Shown here one piece after another: positions 44,830-56,490 of a stretch of 64,000 nucleotides of DNA. The notes under the pieces were generated by a model. The model saw nothing but the letters and a program-made list of their open reading frames with translations, made no database searches and was not told where the DNA came from. The stretch spans positions 222,653,442 to 222,717,441 of the forward strand of contig NC_090450.1 in NCBI RefSeq assembly GCF_031143425.1. The letters are read 5' to 3'. The translations under genes and the position numbers were made by a program. The DNA comes from Pleurodeles waltl. Its lineage: Eukaryota; Chordata; Amphibia; Caudata; Salamandridae. How positions within the stretch are numbered: position 1 is the first letter of the stretch; each line of letters opens with the position of its first letter.

Positions 44830-46383
44830 TTAGGTCTGGGTGGAGGAAGTTGGAGGGGGGAGGCTAGACACAGGGACAATGGCTGCCATCAGTGCTGAGG
44901 CCAGAGATTGCAGGGTTCGATGATGGGCAGCCTGACCAGAATGAATGCCCTCCAGGAATGCATTAGTGTGTTGCAACTCCCTTTCTACACCCTGGATGGC
45001 ATTCACAATGGTAGACTGCCCAACAGTGAGTGACCTGAGGAGGTCAATGGCGTCCTCACTGAGGGCAGCAGGGGTGACAGGGGCAGGGCCTGAGGTGCCT
45101 GGGGCGAAGGTGATGCCCACCCTCCTGGGTGAGCGGGCACGGGGCGAATGCTGAGGGGCTGCTGGGAGGGCAGTGCTGGTAGGGGAGGTGGCGGCTGTAC
45201 CTGTAGAAGTGTGGGGCACAGATGGTGCCACCACCACAAGGGACCTCCCATCGGCGGACGAGTCCGTGTCGCTGGTCGGTGATCCGGTGACCGACGTGTA
45301 GCTCCCCTCGCCCTCCGTCCCACTGGTGCATTCTGAGTCCGTGGTGTGGCCCTCCATGGCCATGTGGGATGCAGCTCCCTCGTGCTCCGGTGCCACTGTA
45401 CCTCCACCAGATGATGCTGATGCACAAAAGAAAAGGGAGAGCAGAAAAAGGGGGGGGGACGACAGATGAAAAACAGGTTGAGTGCATGGCTTACCGCTAC
45501 CGTTGGCAGACAATACAGACACAGCAGCCCCCTGCACTACGCCATGCTCTTGGCCTCTACAGATGCAATTCCTGGGATATGGCCTACATCGCTATGGTGG
45601 ACATCTGCACACATGGATGCCACAGGGGCATGTATACCTGTACTTGGCACTCTCCTGCAGTGGGGTGTAGTGGCACATGGCCTGCATTACGGAGGGGCCT
45701 AGCCTACGTAAGTCGTCCTGGCCTAGGGAAACCCACAGCCCTCCTCCCACACCTAGACCCCTCAACTGCGTGCAAAGTCCCCAGAATGAGGGTGTACTCA
45801 CCCCCTTGTGTCTGCTGTGATGCCCTCAAGCGCCCATCCAGCTCAGGGTAGGCCACCGCCAGGATCCGGAACATCAGGGGGGTCATGGGGCGACGGGCAC
45901 CCCTCCCACGTTGGGAGGCCATCCCCAGCTGAGCCTCCTCCATCTTCTTGCTCCAACGGTGAATGTCCTCCCATCTTTTCCGGCAGTGGGTGCCCCGTCT
46001 CTGGTGGACCCCCAGGGTCCGGACGTCCTTGGCGATGGCACGCCAAATGTCCTTCTTCTGGTGGGCGCTGACCTACATGACATGCACAGGGGAAGAAGAG
46101 AAGTCATTAGCAAGAGCACCGTCGAAGTGAGTGGCCCACATCCCTGCCCTTGCCATGTGGCACATGCATTCACAGTCCTTCATGTTCACTGCACTCTGCC
46201 CCCTTCCCTCTTACAACCAGCCCTCTCCACACAGGCATAGCCCATACAACGAGCTCCCTGTGTACTTACCTGTTGGTCTGGAGGACCGTAGAGTAGCGTG
46301 TACTGGGGGAGGACCCCGTCCACGAGCTTCTCCAACTCCTGAGCAGTGAAGGCAGGGGCCCTTTCCCCATACGCAGCAGCCAT
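44830..46383 (-). CDS. Myb/SANT-like gene A of the Harbinger (three predicted exons)
   Basis: In known Harbingers the Myb-like partner binds element DNA and helps bring the transposase to the nucleus. Exon 1 (46383-46270) starts MAAAYGERAPAFTAQELEKL, the first helix of a Myb/SANT-like domain, and ends at a GTAAGT donor. Exon 2 (46072-45802) follows an AG acceptor and contains HQKKDIWRAIAKDV and HCRKRWEDIHRW, the second and third helices with their conserved Trp residues, then LGMASQRGRG. Its donor is GTGAGT. Exon 3 (45416-44830) is Ser/Thr/Pro rich and ends with a helical segment (VGQSTIVNAIQGVERELQ) suited to oligomerisation. Splice sites are read by eye. No stop is seen within the exons as drawn. 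Confidence 0.72.
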
Positions 46384-46849
46384 TGTCTCTCCCAGACCGA
46401 GGTCACAGCAGCACTTGCAGTGTAGGTCCTCTCCTGTCGAAGATCAGGTATTGAGTGATTCCACAGATAGAAAATGGCGGTCACGTCCGCGGCGGTGACG
46501 TCCACGGCAGTGCGTATCATCATCGCCGGCACACTTCATCATTGGCTCCTGGGACCCATAGGGTCCAATGTTAACCAATGCAGCATTGCGCCGCGGTCTT
46601 CGACCGCCTACCGCGACGGCGTACAACGCCAGCGCAGTTACCTCACATCCCATTGTCCCAGTTTAGAGGTCAGGCACCCGCCATTTCAGGGGCCCACATG
46701 GCTTCATTTACAACTGCGTCACACATACCTAGGCCTACACTCGACACACATACAGGAAGATTTTTGTCTTTGGTGTCGTGTTCTGTGTATCTGTGGGTAC
46801 ATACCTGGGATTTTGTTGACTCTGTGGTCGCTGTTGTCCTTCCTAGGCA

Positions 46850-47891
46850 CCGTCAGCTGGGACATTTGAGAAGATGGCGGAATCCTCCGGTGTACCGACC
46901 GCTGGTGGACCTGTTGACAATGGAGGAGTGACATTTACTCCTCACCTACAGGTTTGACCATGCCACTATCCAGGAACTATCTACCCAGTTGGAGCCAGAC
47001 CTGATGTCACCAATCCGCCATCCCACAGGAATCCCCCCTGACGTGCAGGTGCTGTCAGTTCTCCATTTCCTTGCAAGTGGATCTTTTCAGACAACAGTGG
47101 CCATGGCATCAGGGATGTCCCAGCCTATGTTTTCAAACGTGTTGTCCAGAGTGTTGTCTGCCCTGCTGAAACACATAAGGAGCTACATCGTTTTCCCTCA
47201 GGTGGAGGATTTGGCTACAGTGAAAGGTGACTCCTATGCCCTTGGACATATCCCCAACATCACAGGTGCTATTGATGGGACCCATGTAGCTCTGGTCCCC
47301 CCCCACAGGAGTGAACAGGTGTACAGGAACAGGAAGAGTTATCATTCGATGAAAGTACAGATGGTCTGTTTGGCAGACCAGTACATCTCGCAGGTAAATG
47401 CTATGTTCCCTGGCTCAGTGCATGACGCCTACATCCTGCACAATAGCAGCATCCCTTATATGATGGGTCAACTCCAGAGGCACCGGGTGTGGCTGTTGGG
47501 GGACTCTGGTTACCCCAACCTGTCTTGGCTATTGACCCCAGTGAGGAATCCCAGGACCAGGGCAGAGGAACGCTACAATGAGGCCCATGGGCGGACTAGG
47601 AGGGTGATCGAACACACCTTCGGCCTCCTGAAGGCCAGGTTCAGGTGCCTCCATATGACAGGTGGTTCCCTATTCTACTCACCGAAGAAGGTGTGCCAGA
47701 TCATCATCGCCTGCTCAATGCTTCATAATCTTGCTTTGCGACGCCAGGTGCCTTTTCTGCAGGAGGATGGTCCAGATGGCGGTGTTGTGGCAACTGTGGA
47801 GCCTGTGGAGCCTGTGGACAGTGATGAGGAGGACGCTGAGGAAGAAGACATAGACAACAGGGAGTCAGTCATACAGCAATATTTCCAGTGA
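46850..47891 (+). pseudogene. Harbinger DDE transposase, one in-frame stop
   Basis: This HARBI1-type transposase cuts and joins DNA ends. Coding with RRWRNPPVYRPLVDLL begins near 46880 and meets TGA at 46929-46931, then continues in the same frame (FDHATIQEL near 46954). A helix-turn-helix-like region is at SGSFQTTVAMASGMSQPMFS. Counting from 46989, the catalytic triad is D96 (GAIDGTH), D172 (GDSGYP) and E208 (RVIEHTFG), with the family's H...R..IE..FG block. The C-terminus is acidic (DSDEEDAEEEDID). The gene appears intronless. CGA to TGA decay at one CpG could explain the single stop; an upstream start after the stop would lose only the N-terminal helix. Confidence 0.9.
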
Positions 47892-48374
47892 CACACAGGT
47901 GAGAACAGTTTTCTTTTAACCATTACATTCACTTTCACACTTCTACCTCTATCATGTCTGTCATTTCGTAACAGTATTTGGTCACTGAGTTGTACCTTTC
48001 CATTACAGTTTCAAAGGTGTGGTTAGCAACGTGTGTCATCTGCTTGCATCCTTCAAGGACTTGTGATATGTGACATAGGTATGTTGGCTTTACAATTGGA
48101 AACGCATGTTGACACTGTCATTGATTATACATATTTAGCAAATCAAAGACTGACTCCAGATTGTTTTGTGGTTCAAGGGTGTTTATTTAAGTGCTCAAAA
48201 ATGGGGGGGGGGTAGTAATATGGTGATGGGGACGGTGGAGGAATGTCCATGGCAGAGTCCAGTCCATTAGTCACACAGGTGCACTGCCCATATGGGCATA
48301 GGAAGTGGAGCTGGGGCAGTTTCAGTATGGACAGGGTAACAAAGTGGGACAGTGGGAGGACAATCAGGGTGGTC

Positions 48375-49910
48375 TCATTTCCTGGCGGGGGTCATGCCAT
48401 CTTGCTCTGTCCTGTTCCTGGATCTCAGGGACCGCTTGCAGGGTGGTTGTCCGTCTGCAGGGGGTGGGGTGCTGGTGTGGTGGTCCTGTGGCGGGGCGTC
48501 CTGTCCACTAGCGCCGGCGGAGGTGGTGGGCAGTTCATCGTCCATGCTAGTGTCAGGGGCCCCTTGGAGTGCCACGGTGTCCCTCATGGTTTTTTGTATG
48601 TCCTTCAGCACCCCTACGATGGTGCCCAGGGCGGAGCTGATGGTTCTGAGCTCTTCCCTGAACCCCAAATACTGCTCCTCCTGCAGGCGCTGGGTCTCCT
48701 GAAACTTGGCCAGGACCGTCACCATCGTCTCCTGGGAGTGGTGGTATGCTCCCATGATGGAGGAGAGGGCCTTGTGGAGAGTGGGTTCCCTTGGCCTGTC
48801 CGCCCCCTGTCGCACAGCAGCCCTCTCAGTTCTCCTGTGTTCCTGTGCCTCCGTCCCCTGGACCGTGTGCCCACTACCACTGCCCCCAGGTCCCTGTTGT
48901 TGTTGGGGTGGTGGGTTATCCTGGGTTCCCTGTAGTGGTGGACACACCGCTGATTGACGTGTCCTGGGTACGGAGGTATGGGCCCGCTGGGAGGGTGCTG
49001 TGCTGGTGTTACCAGAGGGTGGAAGGTCAGTGTTGGGCTGTGCCTGTGCAAGGGGAACCAACTGTCCCGAGGCCCACGATGGTCCGGGCTGGTCATCAGG
49101 ATCCAGAAGCGCAGAGCTGCTGTCGTCACTGTGGGCCTCTTCTGTGGGTGGAGTGGAGTTGTCTGGACCCTCCGGTGTGGTGACGTTCCGTAGTGGTCCT
49201 GCAGGGATATAAGAGCATGATTATTGCATGTGTATGTGTAATGGTGTGCAATGGGTGGGTGTTTGTGTACCCCAGTGCAAGCATTCCTGTGTGTGGGTTT
49301 GTGTGATGATGGTTAGGGGGTTGTTATGGGTATGTGCAGTGAGCATGCTTTGGTGAGGGGTGACCATGCTATGTTTTTGATTGCGGGGCTTGGTGTTGGG
49401 ATGGGTGGTTTGTGTTATGAGTACATTAGTGAGGAGTTGGAGTGATAGGGGAGGGGGTGAGTGTGGGGGTGTGTGATAGCATGCAGGTAGGGTGGGGGAT
49501 ATGATAGTTGAGATTTAACTTACCAGTGTCCATTCCTCCACCGACTCCTCCGAGGCCCTCTGGATGCATGATGGTCAAGACTTGCTCCTCCCATGTTGTT
49601 AGTTGTGGGGGTGGAGGTGGGGGTCAGCCGCCAGTCCGCTGTACCGCGATGTGGTGCCTGGAGACCACTGAACGCACCTTCCCCCGTAGGTCGTTCCACC
49701 TCTTCCTGATGTCCTCCCGATTTCTTGGATGCTGTCCCACAGCGTTGACCCTGTCCACGATCCTTTGCCATAGCTCCATCTTCCTGGCTATGGATGTGTG
49801 CTGCACCTGTGAGCCAAATAGCTGCGGCTCTACCTGTACGATTTCCTCCACCATGACCCTGAGCTCCTCTTCGGAAAACCGGGGGGTCTTTGGCGTGACA
49901 TGGGGTGGTG
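48375..49910 (-). pseudogene. Myb/SANT-like gene B of the Harbinger
   Basis: A second Myb-like gene lies on the minus strand. The domain at about 49890-49630 reads FSEEELRVMVEEIVQVEPQL, then MELWQRIVDRVNAV and DIRKRWNDLRGKVRS, a three-helix Myb/SANT-like pattern different from gene A. A GTAAGT donor lies at about 49526 and a CAG acceptor at 49199. The second exon (49198-48375) is Pro/Gln rich and holds a long helix (LAKFQETQRLQEEQYLGFREELRTIS is the core) that could form a coiled coil, then a basic tail (KRSLRSRNRT). A frame change before the donor suggests damage or mis-drawn exons. The true start codon is unclear. Confidence 0.65.
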
Positions 49911-50240
49911 TGGGTGATGTGTGGGGTGGTGTAAGTGTTGATGTGTGTGTTGATGTGTAGTGGTGTGTGGTGTTTTGTGCGTCTAATGTTATATGGGTGA
50001 TGGTGTTGTGTGCCTCTGTGTGGTGGGGTTCTCAGTTGCTGTGCTCTCTGTCTATCTGGCCTTCGTCCGTGAATTGTGGTCGTAGGGGTTTGTGGGTGAT
50101 GTGGGTGTGTGTTTTATATTGTGTTTGGTGTGTGGGAGTGGTGTTTGTATGTGTATCAGGTGTGTGTATTTGGAATTGTCCAAGGTGGCGGTGTTTTGGA
50201 GATGTGTGTGTATTTTGAGCGTGGCGGTGTGTACCACCAA
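49200..50240. repeat. GT-rich stretches in the Harbinger right half
   Basis: TGTGTG- and GGTGTG-rich sequence covers most of 49200-49500 and 49900-50220. It holds no coding apart from the exon of gene B between these stretches. Confidence 0.7.
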
Positions 50241-50501
50241 TGGAATACCGCTTTTGAGAGACCGCCGCGTGGATTCGTGGGTCGTGATAGCATGGGCGTG
50301 TTTCTGTTGGCGTGACGGTGGAGGTTTTGTTTTCGCCAGTTTATCACTGACCTTTGGCGTGGCAGTCTTGTGTGGGTATCTGAATTTCGGCGGATTCCGA
50401 GATGTGGGTCATAATAGCTGTGGCGGAATTCCGCAGCAGTGTTTTGGCTGTCTTCTGTACGGAGGTAAGCGCCTTTTACCGCCTATGTTGTAATGAGGGC
50501 C
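50241..50501. repeat. palindrome-rich right subterminal zone of the Harbinger
   Basis: This zone has repeated ACCGCC, GGCGGT and TTCCGC words, ending in the right terminus GTTGTAATGAGGGCC. It mirrors the left subterminal zone. Confidence 0.55.
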
Positions 50502-50504
50502 TTA

Positions 50505-52087
50505 CTGTGCAAAACAAGGTGTTCTATCACATGTTCCAATGCAGGCATTGAGGTTCAGACAGTGACGAAGAAGGAGATGAAGAGCAGGTTTCAGAGCCTG
50601 AAACGGAGACCACAAATGAGGAGTATCCTCTGATAAACCTCTTCCCAATGTTCACAGTGACTGATCTCCTGGCAGACTTGCACGGAACAGTCCAAGAGAA
50701 AGTGCGGGATTTGACAGGGAAAGAAGTAGGACTGATTAAAGGAGTGGAACCAGTGAAAGTCAGTGTGAAGCCAAATGCTGTGTTCCCCCAGGTACCGCAG
50801 TACCATATGGTGCAAGATGTTCTTATGAAGGTGGCGCAATTGATTGCAGACTTTCTGAAACAGGGAGTCTCGAAAGAAGTGATGAGCAGTCCATGTAATT
50901 CACCAATAATGGGATTGAGAAAACCTTGTGGGAAGGTTCGAATTGTCCAAGACTTGAGAAAGATTAATGACATAGTGGTGAAATGCTGCCCAGTGGTGCC
51001 AAATCCAGCTATGATTATGTTCCAGGTTCCATGTGATGCAGAGTGGTTCCAGTTAATTGATTTTTCCCAAGCGTTCTTTTCTGTGCCTCTTCATGAGGAC
51101 AGCCAATTTCTCTTCAGTTTCAAATTCTTGGACAAGGTTTACAAGTGGTGTTGAATTTCTCAAGGGTTTTCGAAATCACCTGCCATCTTCAATCAGATAC
51201 TGAAGAAGGATTTGGAGTCATTGGAATTGCCTTTTCAATCGACTCAAGTGCAGTATATTGATGATCTGTTGATTGCATCCAAAATGAGGGATGAGTGCAA
51301 GTATGATTTGATTGCCATACTGAATCACTTGGGAAAGAATGGGCACAAGGTGTCCCCAAAGAAGCTGTAATACTGCCAGAAAAAGGTGAAGTATTTTGGT
51401 CATCAAATTGAGAAAGGGTCGAGGAAGTTGTCCAGGGAAAGAGTGACTGCACTGTTACAGATGAATCCCCCAACGTCACGGAGAGATGTTAGGATGTTTC
51501 TGGGAATGGTGGGTTACTGTCGTCAGTGGATCCCGAATTTCTCAGTCATCTCCAAGCCTTTGGTGAGACTGACGGTTAAGGAAGGGCCAGATGCCATAAC
51601 GCTGTCAGAGAAAGAAATGAAGGTGTTTACTGAGCTAAGGGAGAGCATGTGCAGGGGTCCAGCTTTAGGTATGCCTGATTACGCGAAGCCTTTTGTTCTG
51701 TTTTGTCATGAACGTGATGCATGTTATTTGTCTGTCCTGACACAGGTCCATGGAGGTGTAAACCGACCAGTAGCATATTCTTCAGCTACTTTGGACCCAG
51801 TTGCAGCAGCCTTACCAGGTTGCCTGCGTGCAGTAGCAGCAGTTGGTCAAAGCCTCACACAGTGTGAAGGTGTAGTGATGGGACATCCTTTAACAGTCAT
51901 GGTCCCTCACTCAGTTGAGATCCTGTTAACCCGTACAAAGATGCACCACATGACAAATGCAAGACTGAAAAAATATGAAACAATTATCTTGGGGTCACCA
52001 AATGTAACGCTGAAAAGATGTACAGTGTTGAACCGGCAACTTTGCTTCCCAATGAAAACACAGAAGTCGAAGATGTTGAAGATGTAG
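50505..52087 (+). pseudogene. ERV reverse transcriptase, two in-frame stops
   Basis: This would copy the viral RNA. The RT proper opens near 50760 (KGVEPVKVSVKP). The fingers have SSPCNSPIMGL-type sequence (50888-50920) and RIVQDLRKIND (50938-50970). The palm has FQLIDFSQAFFSVPL with the first catalytic Asp (51049-51093). The catalytic YIDD lies near 51256-51267. In-frame stops sit at 51152-51154 and 51368-51370, and the frame holds through both. The thumb and connection (FLGMVGYCRQWIPNFS) are at 51497-51545. The frame ends at 52087, while RNase H coding has already shifted frame near 52010. The upstream end joins the protease across the Harbinger insertion. Non-functional. Confidence 0.92.
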
Positions 52088-52838
52088 AACATGATTGTCT
52101 CGAGGTAACAGAAATGTGCACCAAACCGAGGCCTGATATTAAAGATACCCAATTGGAACAAAATGACAAAATTATCTTTGTAGATGGCTCCTGTTTAAGA
52201 GACTCAGTAGAAGTGCTGAGGGCCGGATACGCTGTATGCACGATCTCTGGTATCCTTGAAACTTCTTGGCTTGAGAGAGTATATTCTGCTCAAGTAGCTG
52301 AATTGGTTGCTCTTACTAGAGCTTGCCATGCTTCTGCCCAGTTGAGGGTGACTATCTATACTGATAGCAGATACGGATTTGGAATTGTCCATGACTTTGC
52401 CCAACTGTGGTCACAAGGGGTTTCCTGACCTCTTCTGGTACTCCAGTGAAAAATGGTGAAAGAATTAAGGAGTTGTTGCACGCGATTCAGTTACCTCATG
52501 AAATTGCTGTGGTGAAATGCAGTGCTCATTTGAAATCACAAGACTTTGTTTTGATGGGAAATGGATATGCGGATCAAGTCGCAAGGTTTTGCGCATTGAA
52601 CTGTATATCGTTTAAAGATCAGTGGGAATTGTTACCTGAAACAGAAAATGAGACTTGCACAGGTTACGCATTAAGGGTGATTGACACGTTAGAAGAATTG
52701 AGGTTGTTGCAGGGACGTGCCAGCAAAGATGAGAAGCGTTCTTGGGTAGGATGCAATGTGTACAAAGACCAGATGATTTGTGGGTTTCCGATGAAGGGAA
52801 AATGGTTTTGCCGAACAGTCTCCTGTCACAGTTTGTGA
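52018..52838 (+). pseudogene. ERV RNase H, frameshifted
   Basis: RNase H removes the RNA strand of the hybrid. The first Asp is in FVDGSC near 52179, a Glu is in AQVAELVALTRAC near 52290-52325, and the second Asp is in YTDSRYGFG near 52357-52383. This is the catalytic D-E-D arrangement. The frame breaks at the AAGGGG run near 52417, and the domain's end (SAHLKSQD, GNGYAD) continues at 52407-52838 in another frame. That frame also includes the connector to integrase and shifts again near 52795. It is broken by at least two frameshifts. Confidence 0.88.
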
Positions 52839-53878
52839 GGTTTGACCATGGTCAAGCACATATTGGGAGAGATGCCATGATCAGGTTGTTCAAAATTGAC
52901 TGGTTTAACCCAAGGTTCAGACAAGCTGCAGAAGTGCTCTGCCATAGGTGTATCATCTGTCAACAGACGAATGCGGGGAAGGGGACAATGGTGAATTTGA
53001 GCCACATTGGGAGAGCAGGAGATCCATTTAGCAGAATGCAATTGGATTTTATTGAGATGCCCGTGTGTGGAGGATTGAGATATTTGTTGGTGATTGTGTG
53101 TATCTTTAGTCACTGTATTGAAGCATACCCTACACGTAGAAATGACAGTCTCACAGTAGCGAAGCTGCTGCTTAGGGAATTGATACCACGTTTCGGGTTT
53201 CTGACCTCTTTAGAATCAGATAGGGGAAGTCACTTCAACAACGAGGAGGTTAAGCTATTGTATGCAGCATTGAACATTGAGCAGAAGTTGCATTGTAGTT
53301 ACCACCCTGAAGCATCAGGACTAGTGGAGCAGATGAATGATACCCTGAAGTGGAGAATGGCAAAGATGTGTGCAGCCACGAACTTGAAATGGCCCGATGC
53401 ATTGTCTTTGGTGCTAATGTCAATGAGAAATACATCTAACAAGAAAACAGGACTGTCTCCTCAAGAGAGTCTCATGGGCCGAGCTATGAGACTCCCCACA
53501 GTGCCTGCGAATGCTCTTGTGAATATCACAGATGATATGGTGTTGTACTACTGCAAGGGTCTGGCTGATGTGGTCCGCTCTTTTTCTCACCAGGTAGAAG
53601 CTACCACCCAGCCACCAATAAATGATCCAGGACGCAACCTGAAAGCTGGTGACTGGATTGTCATCAAGAAACACATAAGGAAGTCGTGTTTGGAGCCACG
53701 TTGGACAGGGCCATATCAAGTGATATTAACAACTACTACTGCTGTGAAGTGTGCGGGAATTCCGAATTGGATTCATGCCAGTCACACGAAAAAGGTGACA
53801 TGTCCAACTGATGAGGAAGTTGAGTTGTTGAAAGTACCACAAACAGAGAAGGAAGTCTCAGGGCCGGAGAGTGATTGA
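52742..53878 (+). pseudogene. ERV integrase
   Basis: This is the longest intact ERV frame, at 378 codons. It would join proviral DNA to the host chromosome. The HHCC zinc domain is visible: FDHGQAHIGRDAM for the His pair and CHRCIICQQ for the Cys pair (about residues 34-75). The core has D in MQLDFIEMP (near 102), D in ESDRGSHF (near 160) and E in ASGLVEQMNDTLKW (near 197), the D-D-35-E triad. The C-terminal SH3-like domain contains LKAGDWIVIKKHIRKS and WTGPYQVILTT. TGA at 53876-53878 ends the frame, yet the same frame stays open onward to 54475, so the true Pol end may lie later. Confidence 0.92.
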
Positions 53879-54475
53879 AGGGGAACTGAGATAGAAGGAG
53901 AGCCCATTGAGGATGGCTTGGTCACTCCAGTAAGAGACAAAGGAGAAGAGACCCGGAGGGGTGACAGTGAGCCTATTTCAACTGAGGCACCAGGAGAGCC
54001 CAATCAGAGGGAGGTTCTCCCAGAAGCAGACGAATATGGAAATGAGCTAGAGCCCTTGACAGACCCAGAAGGCGAAGAAGTTGAGGCGGAAGAGAGTCAG
54101 TGTGTCCAGACTCCTCCTGAGCAAATTGCAGGTCCGTCAAGAGAAAACACCATAGAGTCAGAGAAGGGCGAAGGGTTGCCACAGGAAAGATCAAAGACCA
54201 AAGAGATATGGAAAGGAGATAAGTGGCCAGAGTTGCAAGTGAAAAAGGGAAAGGTGGTTGTCGAAGATGCAATAGAGGAAGAGGTTGAAACAACAAGGAG
54301 AGAAGATCTAAGTGAAAGAGAGTTGCAGGGCGATCGCAAATTGAAAAGAAAGAGAGTAGCAAACAGAAGGAACGCGGGTCCTGAATGGGAGTATGCAACG
54401 CCAGCTGAATGGCAACAAAAGTTCTTGCTGTTTTGCTTTGATGGAGAGATCCCAGGTCAGTACTTTGGCACCTGA
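53879..54475 (+). pseudogene. acidic extension after integrase
   Basis: In the integrase frame, past the TGA at 53876, a further 199 codons are open. The sequence is strongly charged, with Glu-rich stretches (EGEEVEAEESQC, AIEEEVETTRREDLSE) and a basic patch near the end (RKLKRKRVANRR). No domain is recognised. It might be a Pol C-terminal tail cut off by a nonsense change, or a separate small gene between pol and env. Closing at 54473-54475, it leaves about 300 bp of untranslated sequence before the env start. Confidence 0.55.
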
Positions 54476-54782
54476 GTCTGGCCGAAGAGACTGAGTTGGC
54501 ATAAGAATTGAATTAAAGAAAATTATTGAGCTAGAGAGACTGATAACCTACCAGATGAGGCACTGATAAACTGAATTGACTTTTAAAACCGATTTTGACA
54601 AGCTGCTAATCTGAATTGACAAGGATCCTGGGAGTGAAAGTGGAAACTGTAAATAGTTGCTGCTTGTTTTGACATGCTGCGAGAAAACAAAAAAAGAGAA
54701 AAGAAGCAAGAAGAAAGTTTTCTAATTGTCCTTGGTTGTTGTTTGAATTAACCTTCCTTCACTTTCTGATTCTTTACAGATC

Positions 54783-56283
54783 ATGGCTAACACTAGAGAG
54801 GATAATAGAGGGAGTAGGCGTTGTAAATATTTGTGTATTGGTCTGGGTGTCGTGTGTGTGATATTCATCATAGTTGTGGTTGTGGGTATGCCATTAGTGG
54901 GGGAGAGTGAGACTAACAATGCTACAATTCCTGAGCCTACCACTGCTCTAACAGCTTGGGAGAGGTTTGAGTAGGAGTCAAAATATTTGCATGAGGGAAC
55001 TAACGCAAAAGGGGAACTATCCACAAATGTTTTCTATCGCTTGCTGAGTGAGTATGTTGACACAATGGATGCGAAGGATTGTTTTGTGTGTACACAGATT
55101 CCTGTTTCGGTACAAGACCTATCATAGTCTAACTTTAAAATATGGGATAAGCTGTAGTCTGTTACTAACAAGATTCTATAACCAGGAAGAGATTCAATAT
55201 TTTTATTCGAACCATGACCTTGTGTTTTCTTATGTGCCTATCATAGAAGATTTGAGTAGTGTAGCTAAGTACTATAGTATAAAATTAGTAAAGGGGTTCT
55301 TTGAGGCGACATTAACAAGTAGTACATTTTATGCACACCGCAATAATTTGACATGCTTGCTTACACCTGTAGAGAAAAGCTTTTTAGACCACACGGAAGA
55401 CAGAAGAAGGGCATTGAAGGGTAAATTGGAGAAAGGATTGCAGCAGCGTGCTTTTGCTAATAGTGAGAGTTATAGTGCTATTAGGGAACAGGGGAAGTTA
55501 GCTTTAGATGCACTACACATAGGGAAGCTTTGCATATCTAGGCCGAAATCATATTATGACAATGTGTTTGTGGGAATGAGTGAATGTAAGCATGTGTTTT
55601 TGTTTCAGAGTAAGTGAACGTTCATGTTAAATTAACAGGATCCAGTGATCCCTGGGATCTACTATATATGTGGACTTAATGCTTATTACCGTCTTCCAAG
55701 GGGATGGTATGGGACATGCTATTTGGGGATAGTTTTCCCAAAGATATATCAACTTGACGATTTGAAAAAGTTTTTTAAATTGTCTGAATTACATCGTACT
55801 AGACAAAGGAGAGAGAATGCTGCTGGTGTAGTAGGAGACATATTTGGGGCAATAATTCCTTCAGTGGGAGTTTTCTTAAACTCCATAAAGATTTGAAAGT
55901 TGTCTACTATTGTGGATAACATGTTGACAAATTTTACAGGGGCTATACTCCTGATGGATACTGAACTTGCTGCGGAGAGGGCTATGACTCTTCAAAACAG
56001 GCTTGCTTTAGACATTCTTTTAGCGAAACATTACGGAGTTTGTAAGATGCTTAATGAGCGTCACTGCTGTGCTTACATACCAGATAATAGTAATGAGATT
56101 AGGAGTATGCTTACTAACTTAACTAAGGATAGCACAGATTTGAAGGAACTGAAAGAATCAGGTGTTTGGGAAAAGGTTGGGAAAGGATTTGCTTCAGTGG
56201 GAAATTGGTTTAGTAATATTTGGCATGGGATATTGTCAAAAATAATACAGGGAATATTGATTGTTATATCTTGCTTATTTTGA
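54783..56283 (+). pseudogene. ERV env glycoprotein, broken
   Basis: Env would bind cells and fuse membranes. The start at 54783 encodes a basic leader followed by a long hydrophobic stretch (residues 20-38), then stops at 54972-54974. The surface-subunit region continues with a frame change near 55050 and stops at 55615-55617 and nearby. A basic R-x-R-R cleavage-like motif at about 55797-55815 precedes a hydrophobic fusion-peptide-like segment, which is cut by TGA at 55894-55896. The transmembrane subunit (55900-56283) has an immunosuppressive-domain-like helix and a Cys-x7-Cys-Cys motif near 56041-56070, one residue longer than the usual CX6CC. It ends in a hydrophobic anchor. Three or more disruptions make it inactive. 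Confidence 0.85.
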
Positions 56284-56490
56284 TTATGGGTGGCATGTAA
56301 ATTAAGTAAAATAATAAAATTGAAAATGGCGAAACATAATAAGAGGAGGGAAGAAAAACAAAGGGAAAAATTATTCAGGGCAAAATCACAGGGGGAAAGG
56401 TTCAGGGAAGAAATTGAAATGAAGGAATTTTAGAATGTAAAATACGAGGAGGAAGGTTTGTGTGATGACAAGAGTCATCAGAGGAGGGAT
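56284..56490 (+). other. ERV 3' untranslated region with polypurine tract
   Basis: This is A- and G-rich. AGAGGAGGGA immediately before the 3' LTR is the likely polypurine tract for plus-strand priming. A short basic peptide could be read in the env frame past its stop but is probably not coding. Confidence 0.7.

Larger units (their letters stand above)
42230..50501 (+). mobile_element. PIF/Harbinger transposon with transposase and two Myb-like genes (8272 bp)
   Basis: The left end is GGGGGTCATTACAACCCTGG; the right end reads GTTGTAATGAGGGCC, its inverted match over the TCATTACAAC core. TSD TTA flanks it. A DDE transposase gene reads plus (about 46850-47891). Two Myb/SANT-like genes read minus, one on each side of it (44830-46383 and 48375-49910). 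Subterminal zones are rich in GGCGG/CCGCC inverted words, like the hairpin-chain MITEs elsewhere in the window. Known Harbingers carry one transposase and one Myb-like partner that brings it to the nucleus and to the ends; two Myb-like genes is unusual. Confidence 0.93.
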
